Origin: Umezawaea endophytica
GTDB lineage: Bacteria > Actinomycetota > Actinomycetes > Mycobacteriales > Pseudonocardiaceae
NCBI RefSeq assembly: GCF_025061645.1
Contig: NZ_JANYMP010000024.1
Location: 19,865 to 83,864 of the forward strand
DNA length: 64,000 bases
Reading direction: 5' to 3'
Below are positions 35,399 through 43,408 of the stretch, one piece after another. The position numbers and the translations under genes are program-made. Position 1 is the stretch's first letter. Every line of letters starts with the position of its first letter. The notes under the pieces are model-generated. The model was not told the DNA's origin. It saw only the letters and a program-made list of their open reading frames with translations, and did not search any database.

Positions 35399-35447
35399 AC
35401 TTCATGCTTGAAGTCAAGCTAGCACGAAATAACTTCACGCGTGAAGT
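35399..35447. promoter_or_regulatory. Twin MarR operators between ridA-like and marR-like genes
   Basis: Two 16-base sites share ACTTCA-N4-TGAAGT half-sites: ACTTCATGCTTGAAGT at 35399-35414 and the perfect palindrome ACTTCACGCGTGAAGT at 35432-35447. Their centres are 33 bases apart, about three helical turns, so two dimers would sit on the same face. They fill the gap between the divergent genes. Confidence 0.8.
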
Positions 35448-35473
35448 GATCATGGCCCAGGTAGGGTCCCGCC

Positions 35474-35974
35474 ATGGCCACCACCGCTTCCCCGGAGCCC
35501 GGTTCGGGGCGCGAAGACGAGCCACGCTGGCTGTCGCCCGCGGAGAAGGACGCCTGGACCGGACTGGTGTCGCTGATCCTCCTGCTGCCGGGAAAGCTGG
35601 AAGCCCCCCTGCACAGCGACTCCGGGTTGACGCTCTTCGAGTACCTGACGCTCAGCCACATCTCCGAGGCCCCCGGCCGGAGCCTCCGCATGAGCGAACT
35701 CGCCTACCTGGCGAACGGTTCGCTGTCCCGCCTGTCGAACGTGGTCAAGCGGTTCGAACAGCGCGGCTGGGCGCACCGCTCCCCTGACCCCGACGACGGC
35801 CGCTACACCCTGGCCGCCCTCACGGACAGCGGCTTCGAGGTGGTCGCCGCCGCGGCTCCGACCCACGTGCGCGCCGTCCGACACCTGGTCCTCGACCTCC
35901 TCACCACCGAGGACCAGGAAGCACTGGCGCGGATCGCCGCCAAGCTGCGGGTACGACCAGCGGACCTCGCCTGA
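35474..35974 (+). CDS. MarR family transcriptional regulator
   Basis: This 166-residue regulator has a MarR winged helix: LTLFEYLTLSHISEAPGRSLRMSELAYLANGSLSRLSNVVKRFEQRGWAHR, then the wing SPDPDDGRYTLAALTDSG. Recognition helix and DxRxxxxxLT wing are both clear. It is divergent from the RidA-like gene, with two near-identical palindromes between them, so it very likely controls both itself and RidA. The N-terminal 25 residues are a disordered Ser/Pro/Glu extension. Inducer unknown. Confidence 0.92.
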   Translation: MATTASPEPGSGREDEPRWLSPAEKDAWTGLVSLILLLPGKLEAPLHSDSGLTLFEYLTLSHISEAPGRSLRMSELAYLANGSLSRLSNVVKRFEQRGWAHRSPDPDDGRYTLAALTDSGFEVVAAAAPTHVRAVRHLVLDLLTTEDQEALARIAAKLRVRPADLA

Positions 35975-36012
35975 TCCTGGGGCGCCCGTTCCCCCGGCGG
36001 TAGCGTTGCCGC

Positions 36013-36933
36013 ATGGACGTCCTCGGCGAAGCGCTCGCGAACGTCCGGATCGGGCGCGCGGAGGCCTGCACGGTGCGGGAGGCCGGATCGTGGGGCTGGC
36101 GGTACCCGGCGTTCGCGGGCAGCGGGTTCCACTGGGTGATCAGCGGTGACGCCTGGCTGCTCACGCCCGACGAGCCACCTCGACGGCTGGCGCCGGGAGA
36201 CGTCGTCTTCACACCTGCGGGCGGCGAGCACGGCCTGAGCCACGCTCCGGCCACGCTGTCCGCCCTGCCGCGGGCCGTCGCGAAGGACCACCTCCCCCAG
36301 CCCGCCCAGGCCGATGTCGAGTTCCTCTGCGGCGCGTACTGGCTCGACCACCACCCGGTGCCGTCCTACCTGCGTTCGCTCCCGGACGTCATCGCCGTCT
36401 CCCCCGACCACGATCGCCACCCCCACCTGCGGCCGCTGTTCGACCTGGTGCGAGCGAACCTCGTCGACACCGGTCCGGGCGCGGGCGTCACCCGGCCCGC
36501 GCTGCTCGACCTGGTGCTGACCCACCTGCTGAAGCAGTGGCTGGCGGACAACCGCGGCGAGGAGTCGCCGGAGACCACCGATCCGGCGATGGCCGAGGCG
36601 CTCCGCCGGATCCACGCGGCCCCGAGCCACCCGTGGACCGTGGCGGAGCTCAGCGCGATCGTCGGGCTCTCCAGGACGGCCTTCGTCGCCCGGTTCACCA
36701 CCGCGGTCGGCAGGCCGCCGAAGCGGTACCTGACCGGGTGGCGGCTGTCCTGCGCCGCACGTTTGCTGCGCGAGACCGACGCCCCGTTGGCCTCGATCGC
36801 CCGCCGAGTCGGCTACTCCACGGAGTTCGCGCTGAGCCACGCTTTCCGTCGGCAGTACGGCGTCCCTCCCGGCCGCTTCCGCGCACTGGGCAGGCCATCG
36901 TCGGACGACCTGCCCGTCAGCGCCGAGCGGTGA
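36013..36933 (+). CDS. AraC family transcriptional regulator with cupin sensor (AraC_binding type)
   Basis: This 306-residue regulator has an N-terminal cupin-type sensor (GSGFHWVISGDAWLLTPDEPPRRLAPGDVVFTPAGGEHG), about residues 1-165, of the cupin_6 kind found in redox-responsive RclR-like regulators. A C-terminal AraC double HTH (LRRIHAAPSHPWTVAELSAIVGLSRTAFVARFTTAVGRPPKRYLTGWRL to RRVGYSTEFALSHAFRRQYGVPPGRFR) follows. It is convergent with a methyltransferase gene and overlaps its 3' end by 17 bases. No good ribosome site precedes the ATG, so the transcript may be leaderless. Confidence 0.9.
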   Translation: MDVLGEALANVRIGRAEACTVREAGSWGWRYPAFAGSGFHWVISGDAWLLTPDEPPRRLAPGDVVFTPAGGEHGLSHAPATLSALPRAVAKDHLPQPAQADVEFLCGAYWLDHHPVPSYLRSLPDVIAVSPDHDRHPHLRPLFDLVRANLVDTGPGAGVTRPALLDLVLTHLLKQWLADNRGEESPETTDPAMAEALRRIHAAPSHPWTVAELSAIVGLSRTAFVARFTTAVGRPPKRYLTGWRLSCAARLLRETDAPLASIARRVGYSTEFALSHAFRRQYGVPPGRFRALGRPSSDDLPVSAER

Positions 36934-37711
36934 CGACGCGCGCGGTCGCCGTCAGGCGGTACCCGCCCGACCCGGTCCCGTGCTCCGCCATCGTCGACTC
37001 CATCACGTCACGCGCGGTGGCCCGCGTGGAGGCGTCCAGCGAGTCGAACAACGGCTTGAGCGCGCCGAACTCCGCGACGAACCGCCACCACGCCTCGAAG
37101 TCCGGGTACTCGGTGTCCCAGCGGAACCACGCGGCCTCGACGTCCTGGAAACCCGCGTCCGCGAGGTGCCCCTCGAACGCGCCGGGCCGCGCCGAGTCGC
37201 TGAAGAAGCTCTCCATGTCGGGAACCGCACCCGCCGGAAGTACGCGGCGCAGCACGGAGAGCCCGATCCGGGTGTACGGACTGCCTGCCAGATCGCTCCA
37301 GGTGGCGATGCTCAACGGCCCGCCGGGCCGCAGGACCCTGGCGGCTTCTCGCGCCACCACGTCGAACGGAGCCGTTCCCGGTAGGAACATCCCCATCCGG
37401 GAGATCACCGCGTCGACGCCGCCATCGGCGAGGTCGAGCCCGGCCATCGACATCGTCCGGAACTCGACGGACAGGTCCCGCTCGACCGCGGCGGCCCTCC
37501 CGGCGTCCAGCACCGTGGAATCGACGTCGATCGCGGTGATCCGCAGATCCGGACGGCGACGGGCCAACTCAAGGCTCAGCTCGCCGGTGCCGCAGGCCAA
37601 CTGCATGACGTGGGAGCCGCTCGGCAGCCCTTCCACGGGGGCGAGCAACCGATCGACCAGTCCGGCCAGCAGCCTCATGACGTTGGTAGGTGTGACGTGT
37701 TGTGCGGGCAC
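36917..37711 (-). CDS. Class I SAM-dependent methyltransferase
   Basis: This 264-residue methyltransferase of the UbiE/Methyltransf_25 type has motif I VMQLACGTGELSLEL, acidic motif ITAIDVDS, motif II GGVDAVISRMGMFLP and motif III AARVLRPGGPLSIATWS. The start is the GTG at 37711, because a perfect AGGAGG lies nine bases upstream; the longer frame's ATG at 37759 has none. Substrate unknown. It overlaps the convergent AraC gene by 17 bases at the 3' end. Confidence 0.88.
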   Translation of the reverse strand: MPAQHVTPTNVMRLLAGLVDRLLAPVEGLPSGSHVMQLACGTGELSLELARRRPDLRITAIDVDSTVLDAGRAAAVERDLSVEFRTMSMAGLDLADGGVDAVISRMGMFLPGTAPFDVVAREAARVLRPGGPLSIATWSDLAGSPYTRIGLSVLRRVLPAGAVPDMESFFSDSARPGAFEGHLADAGFQDVEAAWFRWDTEYPDFEAWWRFVAEFGALKPLFDSLDASTRATARDVMESTMAEHGTGSGGYRLTATARVVTARR

Positions 37712-37818
37712 CGCGGTTGTCCTCCTGAATACGCGCCGGTCGAGTTCCGACGCGTCCATGCAACCGCTGGGCAGCCGCGGAGACCATGCTCCGGTGACCG
37801 GCGGCCATACGACCGCGG

Positions 37819-38934
37819 TCAGAGGCCGCACCAGTCGCGGCAGAGGCGTTCCAGGACCGCCACCGACTCCTCCAGGCGGGCGATCGAGCACCACTCGTCG
37901 GTGGCGTGCGCCTGGGACGGCTCGCCGGGCCCGCAGATCAGCGTGGGGACGCCGCCGAAGGCGGGCGTGAGCACGGAGGCGTCGGTGAAGAACGTCATCG
38001 TGAGCGGTTCCCGTGCCAAGGCGCCGGTAATTTCGCCGACCGCTTCCGTCGTGGCGGCCGCCCACTCCTGGTGCGGGTCCGTCCACACAGGAGGGAGGTC
38101 GACGAGCGGAGCCAGGGTCACCGCCGGTCCGGCGCACGTCTCGAGATCTGCCAGGACGGTGGTGTGGTCCTGGCCCGCGACGGTGCGGACGTCCACGGTG
38201 GCCTCGGCGAGGTCGGGGACCGAGTTGGTGTTGAGGCCGGCGTGGAACGTGGCGACGTTCAGCGTCGGCGCGCCCATGACCGGGTGCGGGCGGTCCGGGA
38301 ACCGGTAGTCGGTGAGCCGCGTGGTGGCGGCGGCGAGCTTCGTGATCGCGTTGTCGCCCAGGTGCGGCATCGACCCGTGCGCGGTGACGCCGGTGGCGCG
38401 CGCGGTCAGCCACAGCGCGCCCTTGTGGCCGTGGGCGACGGCGTTCGCGGTCGGCTCGGTGATCACGAGCGGTCCGCTGGGCCTGCCGGTCAACCGGGCG
38501 GCCGCGCCGACCGCACCGGCCGAGCCGGTCTCCTCCGCGGCCGTCAGCACGAGGCGCAGGCCCGACCGGCGCGGTCGACCGGTGGCGGCGGCGATGGCGG
38601 CGAGCACGATGGCCGCCACCCCGCCCTTCATGTCGCTCGTGCCGCGCCCGTACAGCCGGTCGCCGTCGGGTTCGGCGCGCAACGGGTCGAACGACCACCG
38701 GGCCGCGCCCAGCGGCACGGTGTCGAGGTGCCCGGACAGGCACAGCGGCGGCACGTCCAGGTCGGTGCGCCACTCGGCGATGAGGGTCGACCGACCCGAG
38801 TCGAGGCGCACGACGTCGAGCGCGAACCCGGCGTCCTCCAGTTTCGGGGCGAGCAGGGCGATGGCGTCGTCCTCCGCCCGTCCGGCGGTGTCGAGTGCGA
38901 CGAGTTCCCGCGTCAGGCCAAGGACTTCGGTCAT
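37819..38934 (-). CDS. M20 family metallopeptidase (ArgE/DapE/CPG2-like)
   Basis: This 371-residue di-zinc amidohydrolase has metal ligands in GHLDTVPLG, GRGTSDMKGG, AAEETGSAG, ITEPT and the final AHATDEWC, with a dimerization/lid domain between residues 175 and 285 (KGALWLTARATGVTAHGSMP). Such enzymes hydrolyse N-acyl or peptide bonds of amino acids. Of the two in-frame ATGs, the one at 38934 is preferred, because GGAGG lies nine bases upstream, whereas it abuts the ATG at 38943. It is divergent from a GlxA-type regulator that may control it. Exact substrate cannot be assigned. Confidence 0.9.
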   Translation of the reverse strand: MTEVLGLTRELVALDTAGRAEDDAIALLAPKLEDAGFALDVVRLDSGRSTLIAEWRTDLDVPPLCLSGHLDTVPLGAARWSFDPLRAEPDGDRLYGRGTSDMKGGVAAIVLAAIAAATGRPRRSGLRLVLTAAEETGSAGAVGAAARLTGRPSGPLVITEPTANAVAHGHKGALWLTARATGVTAHGSMPHLGDNAITKLAAATTRLTDYRFPDRPHPVMGAPTLNVATFHAGLNTNSVPDLAEATVDVRTVAGQDHTTVLADLETCAGPAVTLAPLVDLPPVWTDPHQEWAAATTEAVGEITGALAREPLTMTFFTDASVLTPAFGGVPTLICGPGEPSQAHATDEWCSIARLEESVAVLERLCRDWCGL

Positions 38935-39005
38935 GGTCCTCATCCTCCGGCATCGGCCCGCGAAGAACCAGTGGCGCGCCCGACATCCGGTGATACATTC
39001 CAGCC

Positions 39006-39965
39006 ATGCACCGGGTGGTGGTCCTCGTCCTGGAAGGCGTAGTGCTGCTCGACTTCGGCGCGGCGGCCCAGTTCTTCGGCCACCGCCACCGCGATCCCGA
39101 GCCCCAGCACTACGAGTTCCGCGTGTGCTCCCCGACCGGCCTGCCGGTCACGTCCGGCTGTGGGGTCCCGATCGGCGCGCACGGCGGGCTGGAACTGCTC
39201 GACGAGGCCGACACCGTGATCGTCCCCGGCTACGAGCTGATCGCCGACCCCCTGCCCGACGGCACCGCGGCCGCGCTCACCAGGGTCGCCGCCAAGGGTG
39301 CCCGCATGGTGTCGATCTGCACCGGCGCGTTCGCCCTCGGGCACAGCGGGCTGCTCGACGGCCACAAGGCGACGACGCACTGGGCCGTCACCGACCAGTT
39401 GCAGCGCCTCTTCCCCGCCGTCGGAGTGGTGGACAACGTGCTGTACGTGGCCGACGGTCAGGTGCTGACCTCCGGCGGGGTCGCCGCGGGCATCGACCTG
39501 TGCCTGCACATCGTGCGCGAGGACTTCGGCGCCGACGTGGCGACGAAGGTGGCCCGGCGGACGCTGGTGGCGCCGCACCGCTCCGGCGACCAGGCCCAGT
39601 TCGTCGAGCACGCCACGCCCACGGCGACCACCGTGGACATGGCGGCACTGCTGAACTGGCTGGACGAGCGACTGGACCAACCGCTCAGCGTGGCCGACAT
39701 GGCCGAGCACATCGGGTACAGCACCCGCTCGTTCGGCCGCCACTTCCAGGCGCAGGTCGGGACGTCGCCGTGGAAGTGGGTCGCGAAGCGGCGGGTCGTC
39801 CGGGCGCAGCAACTGCTGGAGACCACGGACCTCACGGTCGAGCAGATCGCCCAGCGGTGCGGCTTCGAGTCCACTGTGGCCTTTCGCCGCCGGTTCCGCG
39901 AACTGCTGCACCTGGCTCCCACGGACTACCGCCGCGCGTTCCGCGGCACGGCCGCGCGGCGGTAG
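39006..39965 (+). CDS. GlxA family transcriptional regulator (DJ-1/PfpI-AraC)
   Basis: The 319-residue protein has an N-terminal DJ-1/PfpI domain (VVVLVLEGVVLLDFGAAAQFF, VSICTGAFALGHSGLLDGHKATTHW) at residues 1-190. A C-terminal AraC HTH follows at about 220-315 (LDQPLSVADMAEHIGYSTRSFGRHFQAQVGTSPWKWV to CGFESTVAFRRRFRELLHLAPTDYR). The CTG nucleophile-elbow residue is kept as Cys, but regulators of this group usually sense rather than catalyse. It is divergent from the M20 peptidase gene and convergent with a second DJ-1-type gene. Confidence 0.92.
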   Translation: MHRVVVLVLEGVVLLDFGAAAQFFGHRHRDPEPQHYEFRVCSPTGLPVTSGCGVPIGAHGGLELLDEADTVIVPGYELIADPLPDGTAAALTRVAAKGARMVSICTGAFALGHSGLLDGHKATTHWAVTDQLQRLFPAVGVVDNVLYVADGQVLTSGGVAAGIDLCLHIVREDFGADVATKVARRTLVAPHRSGDQAQFVEHATPTATTVDMAALLNWLDERLDQPLSVADMAEHIGYSTRSFGRHFQAQVGTSPWKWVAKRRVVRAQQLLETTDLTVEQIAQRCGFESTVAFRRRFRELLHLAPTDYRRAFRGTAARR

Positions 39966-39974
39966 CACCGGACC

Positions 39975-40688
39975 TCAGCCCACGGGGACCTCGACGCCGA
40001 GGCGTTGGGCGACCCGGCGCGCGGTCCGCTCCCGTCGTGCGGTGATGTCCTCGACGGTGCGGCGGGCGCGGTCCAGCACCGCCGGGGGCGCGGTGCGCGG
40101 GGTGCCGCTGTCGAACGGCGGCTCGGGCGCGTACTGCATGGCGAGCTGGATCCCCTGTGCCACCTCGACTCCGCGCAGCTCGGCGGCCAGCCGGAGCGCG
40201 CCGTCGATGCCCGCGGTCACTCCCCCGGCGAACACCCAGCTCCCGTCGACCACGACCCGCTCGTCGACCGGGATCGCGCCGAAGTAGGGCAGCAGGTGGA
40301 AGGCGGACCAGTGGGTCGTGGCACGCCGCCCCTTGAGCAGGCCCGCGGCGCCGCAGAGCAGGGCGCCGGTGCAGACGGAGAACACGGCGACCGCGCCGCC
40401 CGCCTGCGCGCGGATCCAGTCGAGCACCTCCTCGTCCTCCATCAGGGCTTCCTGCCCGAACCCACCTGGCACGTGGAGCACGTCGAGCGCGGGCGCGTCG
40501 GCCAGGACGGCGTCGGCCGTCAGTCGGAGCCCGTGGATGTCGCGCACGGGTTCCGTCGTCTTCGCGTAGACCTGGTAGGTGGAGTCGGGGATCTGGGACA
40601 GGACCTCGAACGGGCCGGTGAGGTCGATCTGGTCCAGGCCTTCGAACAGCAGCGACCCGATCCGGAGGTGGGTGTCGTGCGGGATCAT
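39975..40688 (-). CDS. DJ-1/PfpI family protein (isonitrile-hydratase-like)
   Basis: This 237-residue stand-alone DJ-1/PfpI protein resembles isonitrile hydratase InhA. It has IGSLLFEGLDQIDLTGPFEVLSQIP, the nucleophile Cys in FSVCTGALLCGAAGLLKGRRATTHW, and VVDGSWVFAGGVTAGIDGALRL. Activity on isonitriles is a family suggestion only. It is the fourth gene of an operon with DUF485, an acetate-type symporter and a PEBP protein, six bases after the latter. GAGG precedes the ATG. Confidence 0.87.
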   Translation of the reverse strand: MIPHDTHLRIGSLLFEGLDQIDLTGPFEVLSQIPDSTYQVYAKTTEPVRDIHGLRLTADAVLADAPALDVLHVPGGFGQEALMEDEEVLDWIRAQAGGAVAVFSVCTGALLCGAAGLLKGRRATTHWSAFHLLPYFGAIPVDERVVVDGSWVFAGGVTAGIDGALRLAAELRGVEVAQGIQLAMQYAPEPPFDSGTPRTAPPAVLDRARRTVEDITARRERTARRVAQRLGVEVPVG

Positions 40689-40694
40689 GTGACC

Positions 40695-41228
40695 TCACTT
40701 CTCACTGGTGGTGGCGTGGACGGGCGTGACGACCGCCCTGGCCAGGGTGTGGAACGCGAGCGCGAAGCTGATCGCGGCGGGGCTCGTGGCGGCGTCGACC
40801 CCGAGCACGTCGACGTCGACGGCGTGCACGACGAAGTAGTAGCGGTGCTCGCCGTCACCCGGCGGTGGCGCGGCACCGCCGTACCCGATCGCGCCGAAGT
40901 CGTTGCGGGCGTGGAAAGCGCCGGGTGGGAGTGGCTCGTCCGCCGCGCCCGCGGGCAGTTCGGTGGTCGTGACCGGCAGGTCGACGAGCAGCCAGTGCCA
41001 GAAGCCGGACGGGGTCGGGGCGTCCGGGTCGAAGCACGTCACGACGAAGCTCCGCGTGCCCTCCGGGAATCCGTGCCAACTCAGGTGCGGTGAGGTGTTG
41101 CCGCCGTCCAACGTGTGCGACGGGTCCATCGGCTCGCCGTGCGCGACGTCCTTCGAGGTGACCTCGAAGCCGCTCACGGCGGGCAGCAGTTCGTAAGGGT
41201 CGGGGGCTGGTGGGCGGTCGAGGGTCAT
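40695..41228 (-). CDS. YbhB/YbcL family PEBP (Raf kinase inhibitor-like) protein
   Basis: This 177-residue phosphatidylethanolamine-binding-protein fold has the anion-site motifs DGGNTSPHLSWHGFPEGTRSFVVTCFDPDAPTPSGFWHWLLVDLP and GYGGAAPPPGDGEHRYYFVVHAVD. Bacterial members bind small anions and have no settled role. The ATG overlaps the symporter stop (ATGA), with AGGAGA upstream, so it is translated together with the transporter. This fusion-like coupling of PEBP with an acetate symporter is unusual. Confidence 0.93.
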   Translation of the reverse strand: MTLDRPPAPDPYELLPAVSGFEVTSKDVAHGEPMDPSHTLDGGNTSPHLSWHGFPEGTRSFVVTCFDPDAPTPSGFWHWLLVDLPVTTTELPAGAADEPLPPGAFHARNDFGAIGYGGAAPPPGDGEHRYYFVVHAVDVDVLGVDAATSPAAISFALAFHTLARAVVTPVHATTSEK

Positions 41229-42817
41229 GCGGGTTCTCCTGTCGCTCTCTCCGCGCCCGCGCCGGTCAGGGCGCGGACCTCCATCTCGGCGTACTTGGCC
41301 TGGTCGGCGGGCTCGGTGGACAGCACCGTGCCGAGGTAGCCCAGCAGGAACGACAACGGGATCGACACCAGGCCGGGGTTCGACAGCGGGAACCACGCGA
41401 AGTCGGCGGCCGGGAGGATCGACGTCGTGGCCCCGGACACCACCGGTGAGAACACGATGAGCACCACCGTGGTGCCCAGGCCGCCGTAGATGCTCCACAG
41501 CGCGCCCGTGGTGGTGAACCGCCGCCAGAACAACGAGAACAGGATCGTGGGCAGGTTCGCCGACGCGGCGACCGCGAACGCCAGCGCCACCAGGAACGCG
41601 ACGTTCTGGCCGTTGGTCGCGATCCCGCCCGCGATCGAGACGAGGCCGATCAGCACGGCCGCCCAGCGGGCGACCTTCACCTGCGACGCCACGGCGGCGG
41701 GCGAGTTCTTCTTGACCACGTTGAGGTACACGTCGTGCGCGAAGGACGCCGACGCGGTGATGGTCAGCCCGGCGACGACCGCGAGGATCGTCGCGAACGC
41801 CACCGCCGCGATGAGCCCGAGCAGCACGGGTCCGCCGAGTTCCAGTGCCAGCAGCGGAACCGCGGAGTTGGCCTTGCCAGGAGCCGAGGTGATCCGGTCG
41901 GCACCGACCAGCGCCGCCGCGCCGTAACCCAGTACCGTGGTCATCAGCAGGAAACCGCCGATGAGGCCGATGGCCCACAGCACCGAGCGGCGGGCCTCCC
42001 TGGCGCTGGGGACGGTGTAGAACCGCATCAGCACGTGCGGCAGGCCCGCGGTGCCGAGCACCAGGGTCAGGCCGAGCGACAGGAAGTCCACTCTGGACAG
42101 CGCGGTCGCGCCGTACTGCTTGCCGGGCGCGAGCATGGCGTCGCCGCCGCGGTCGGCCACCCGGCCGAGCAGCGCCGAGAAGTCGAAGCCGTAGCGCGCC
42201 AGCACCCACCCGCTCATGACGAGTGCGCCCGCGATCAGCATGACGGCCTTGATGATCTGCACCCAGGTCGTGCCCTTCATCCCGCCGACCAGGACGTAGA
42301 CGATCATCAGGACGCCGACGACCGACACCACGACGGCCTGTCCGACCTGGCCGGTCACCCCGAGCAGCAGCGCGACGAGTCCACCGGCGCCGTTCATCTG
42401 CGCGAGGAGGTAGAAGAAGGTGACCGCCAGGGTGGAGATCGCCGCCGCGGTGCGCACCGGTCCCTGCTTCATCCGGAAGCTGAGCACGTCGGCCATGGTG
42501 AAGCGGCCGGTGTTGCGCAGCAGTTCCGCGACGAGCAGGAGCGCGACCAGCCACGCGACCAGGAAGCCGATCGAGTAGAGGAAACCGTCGTACCCGTACA
42601 CCGCGATGGCGCCGGTGATGCCGAGGAACGCCGCGGCCGACAGGTAGTCCCCGGCGATGGCGACCCCGTTCTGTCTGCCGGTGAACGCCCGGCCCGCGGT
42701 GAAGAAGTCGGTCGCGGTCTTCGGGCCCCGGCTCACCCGGAACACGACCACCAGCGTGATCACGACGAACACCGCGAAGATGCCGATGTTCAGCGCGGGG
42801 CTGCTCCCGGCGTTCAC
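41225..42817 (-). CDS. Sodium/solute symporter, cation-acetate symporter (ActP-like)
   Basis: This 530-residue SSS-family transporter has about thirteen hydrophobic helices. Diagnostic stretches are TDFFTAGRAFTGRQNGVAIAGDYLSAAAFLGITGAIA and GTAGLPHVLMRFYTVPSAREARRSVLWA, which match acetate/monocarboxylate symporters ActP and MctC. The paired DUF485 protein directly upstream, translationally coupled (GTGA), is the regular partner of ActP. It imports acetate or a related short carboxylate with sodium or protons. Confidence 0.92.
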   Translation of the reverse strand: MNAGSSPALNIGIFAVFVVITLVVVFRVSRGPKTATDFFTAGRAFTGRQNGVAIAGDYLSAAAFLGITGAIAVYGYDGFLYSIGFLVAWLVALLLVAELLRNTGRFTMADVLSFRMKQGPVRTAAAISTLAVTFFYLLAQMNGAGGLVALLLGVTGQVGQAVVVSVVGVLMIVYVLVGGMKGTTWVQIIKAVMLIAGALVMSGWVLARYGFDFSALLGRVADRGGDAMLAPGKQYGATALSRVDFLSLGLTLVLGTAGLPHVLMRFYTVPSAREARRSVLWAIGLIGGFLLMTTVLGYGAAALVGADRITSAPGKANSAVPLLALELGGPVLLGLIAAVAFATILAVVAGLTITASASFAHDVYLNVVKKNSPAAVASQVKVARWAAVLIGLVSIAGGIATNGQNVAFLVALAFAVAASANLPTILFSLFWRRFTTTGALWSIYGGLGTTVVLIVFSPVVSGATTSILPAADFAWFPLSNPGLVSIPLSFLLGYLGTVLSTEPADQAKYAEMEVRALTGAGAERATGEPA

Positions 42818-43149
42818 GCCCGGTCCCCCTCGATCCGGGAGCGGATCTGCTCGGCGAGCGGATCGAGGGTGTTGTTGGCGTAACGGGAGTACAGGGCCGC
42901 GATGGCGAACGTGGAAGCGAACTGGAGCAGGCCGAGCGCCAGGCCGGTGGTCACGTTGCCGAAGAGCTTCGTGGCCATGAACCCGTGCGCGAAGTCGGCC
43001 AGCAGGACGTAGAGCAGGTACCAGGCGAGGAAGAGCCCCGCCACCGGAAAGGCGAACCGCCGCTGGGCTCGGCGGAGCGCGACGAAGTCGGGTCGCGTGT
43101 GGACCGCACTCCAGTCGGCGGTGCTGGTCGTGGTGGTCGCGTCGTCCAT
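42814..43149 (-). CDS. DUF485 membrane protein (YjcH-like partner of acetate symporter)
   Basis: This 111-residue protein has two transmembrane helices, FPVAGLFLAWYLLYVLLADFA and LALGLLQFASTFAIAALYSRYANN, and the family's conserved RRAQRRFAFP and FATKLFGNVTTGL pattern with small changes. DUF485 proteins are co-expressed with ActP-type symporters and may be accessory subunits. It is the first gene of the four-gene minus-strand operon; the promoter lies in the 222-base gap 43150-43408 shared with the divergent serine hydrolase. Confidence 0.92.
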   Translation of the reverse strand: MDDATTTTSTADWSAVHTRPDFVALRRAQRRFAFPVAGLFLAWYLLYVLLADFAHGFMATKLFGNVTTGLALGLLQFASTFAIAALYSRYANNTLDPLAEQIRSRIEGDRA

Positions 43150-43408
43150 GTGACCCTCCCAAAAGGGCGTGGTGCGTTGGAGTCACTGTGGTCGTGCCCG
43201 CCGTCGAACAGCAGTGGCCGAAGCGTCACATGGTGATACTTTCCGGCCAGACCGCATTCCGTGACAGAACGTCGACCTCTCATCGCGGAGGGTGAGTGGT
43301 ACAGCGTGCGCTACCAACGATCGTCGTGGTGCCGGGATGGTTCGTCGGCCCGCCGTTTGACAGCGTCCTCTTGGTACGGATCGGACCTGAAGAACAAGGG
43401 GTTGAAGG

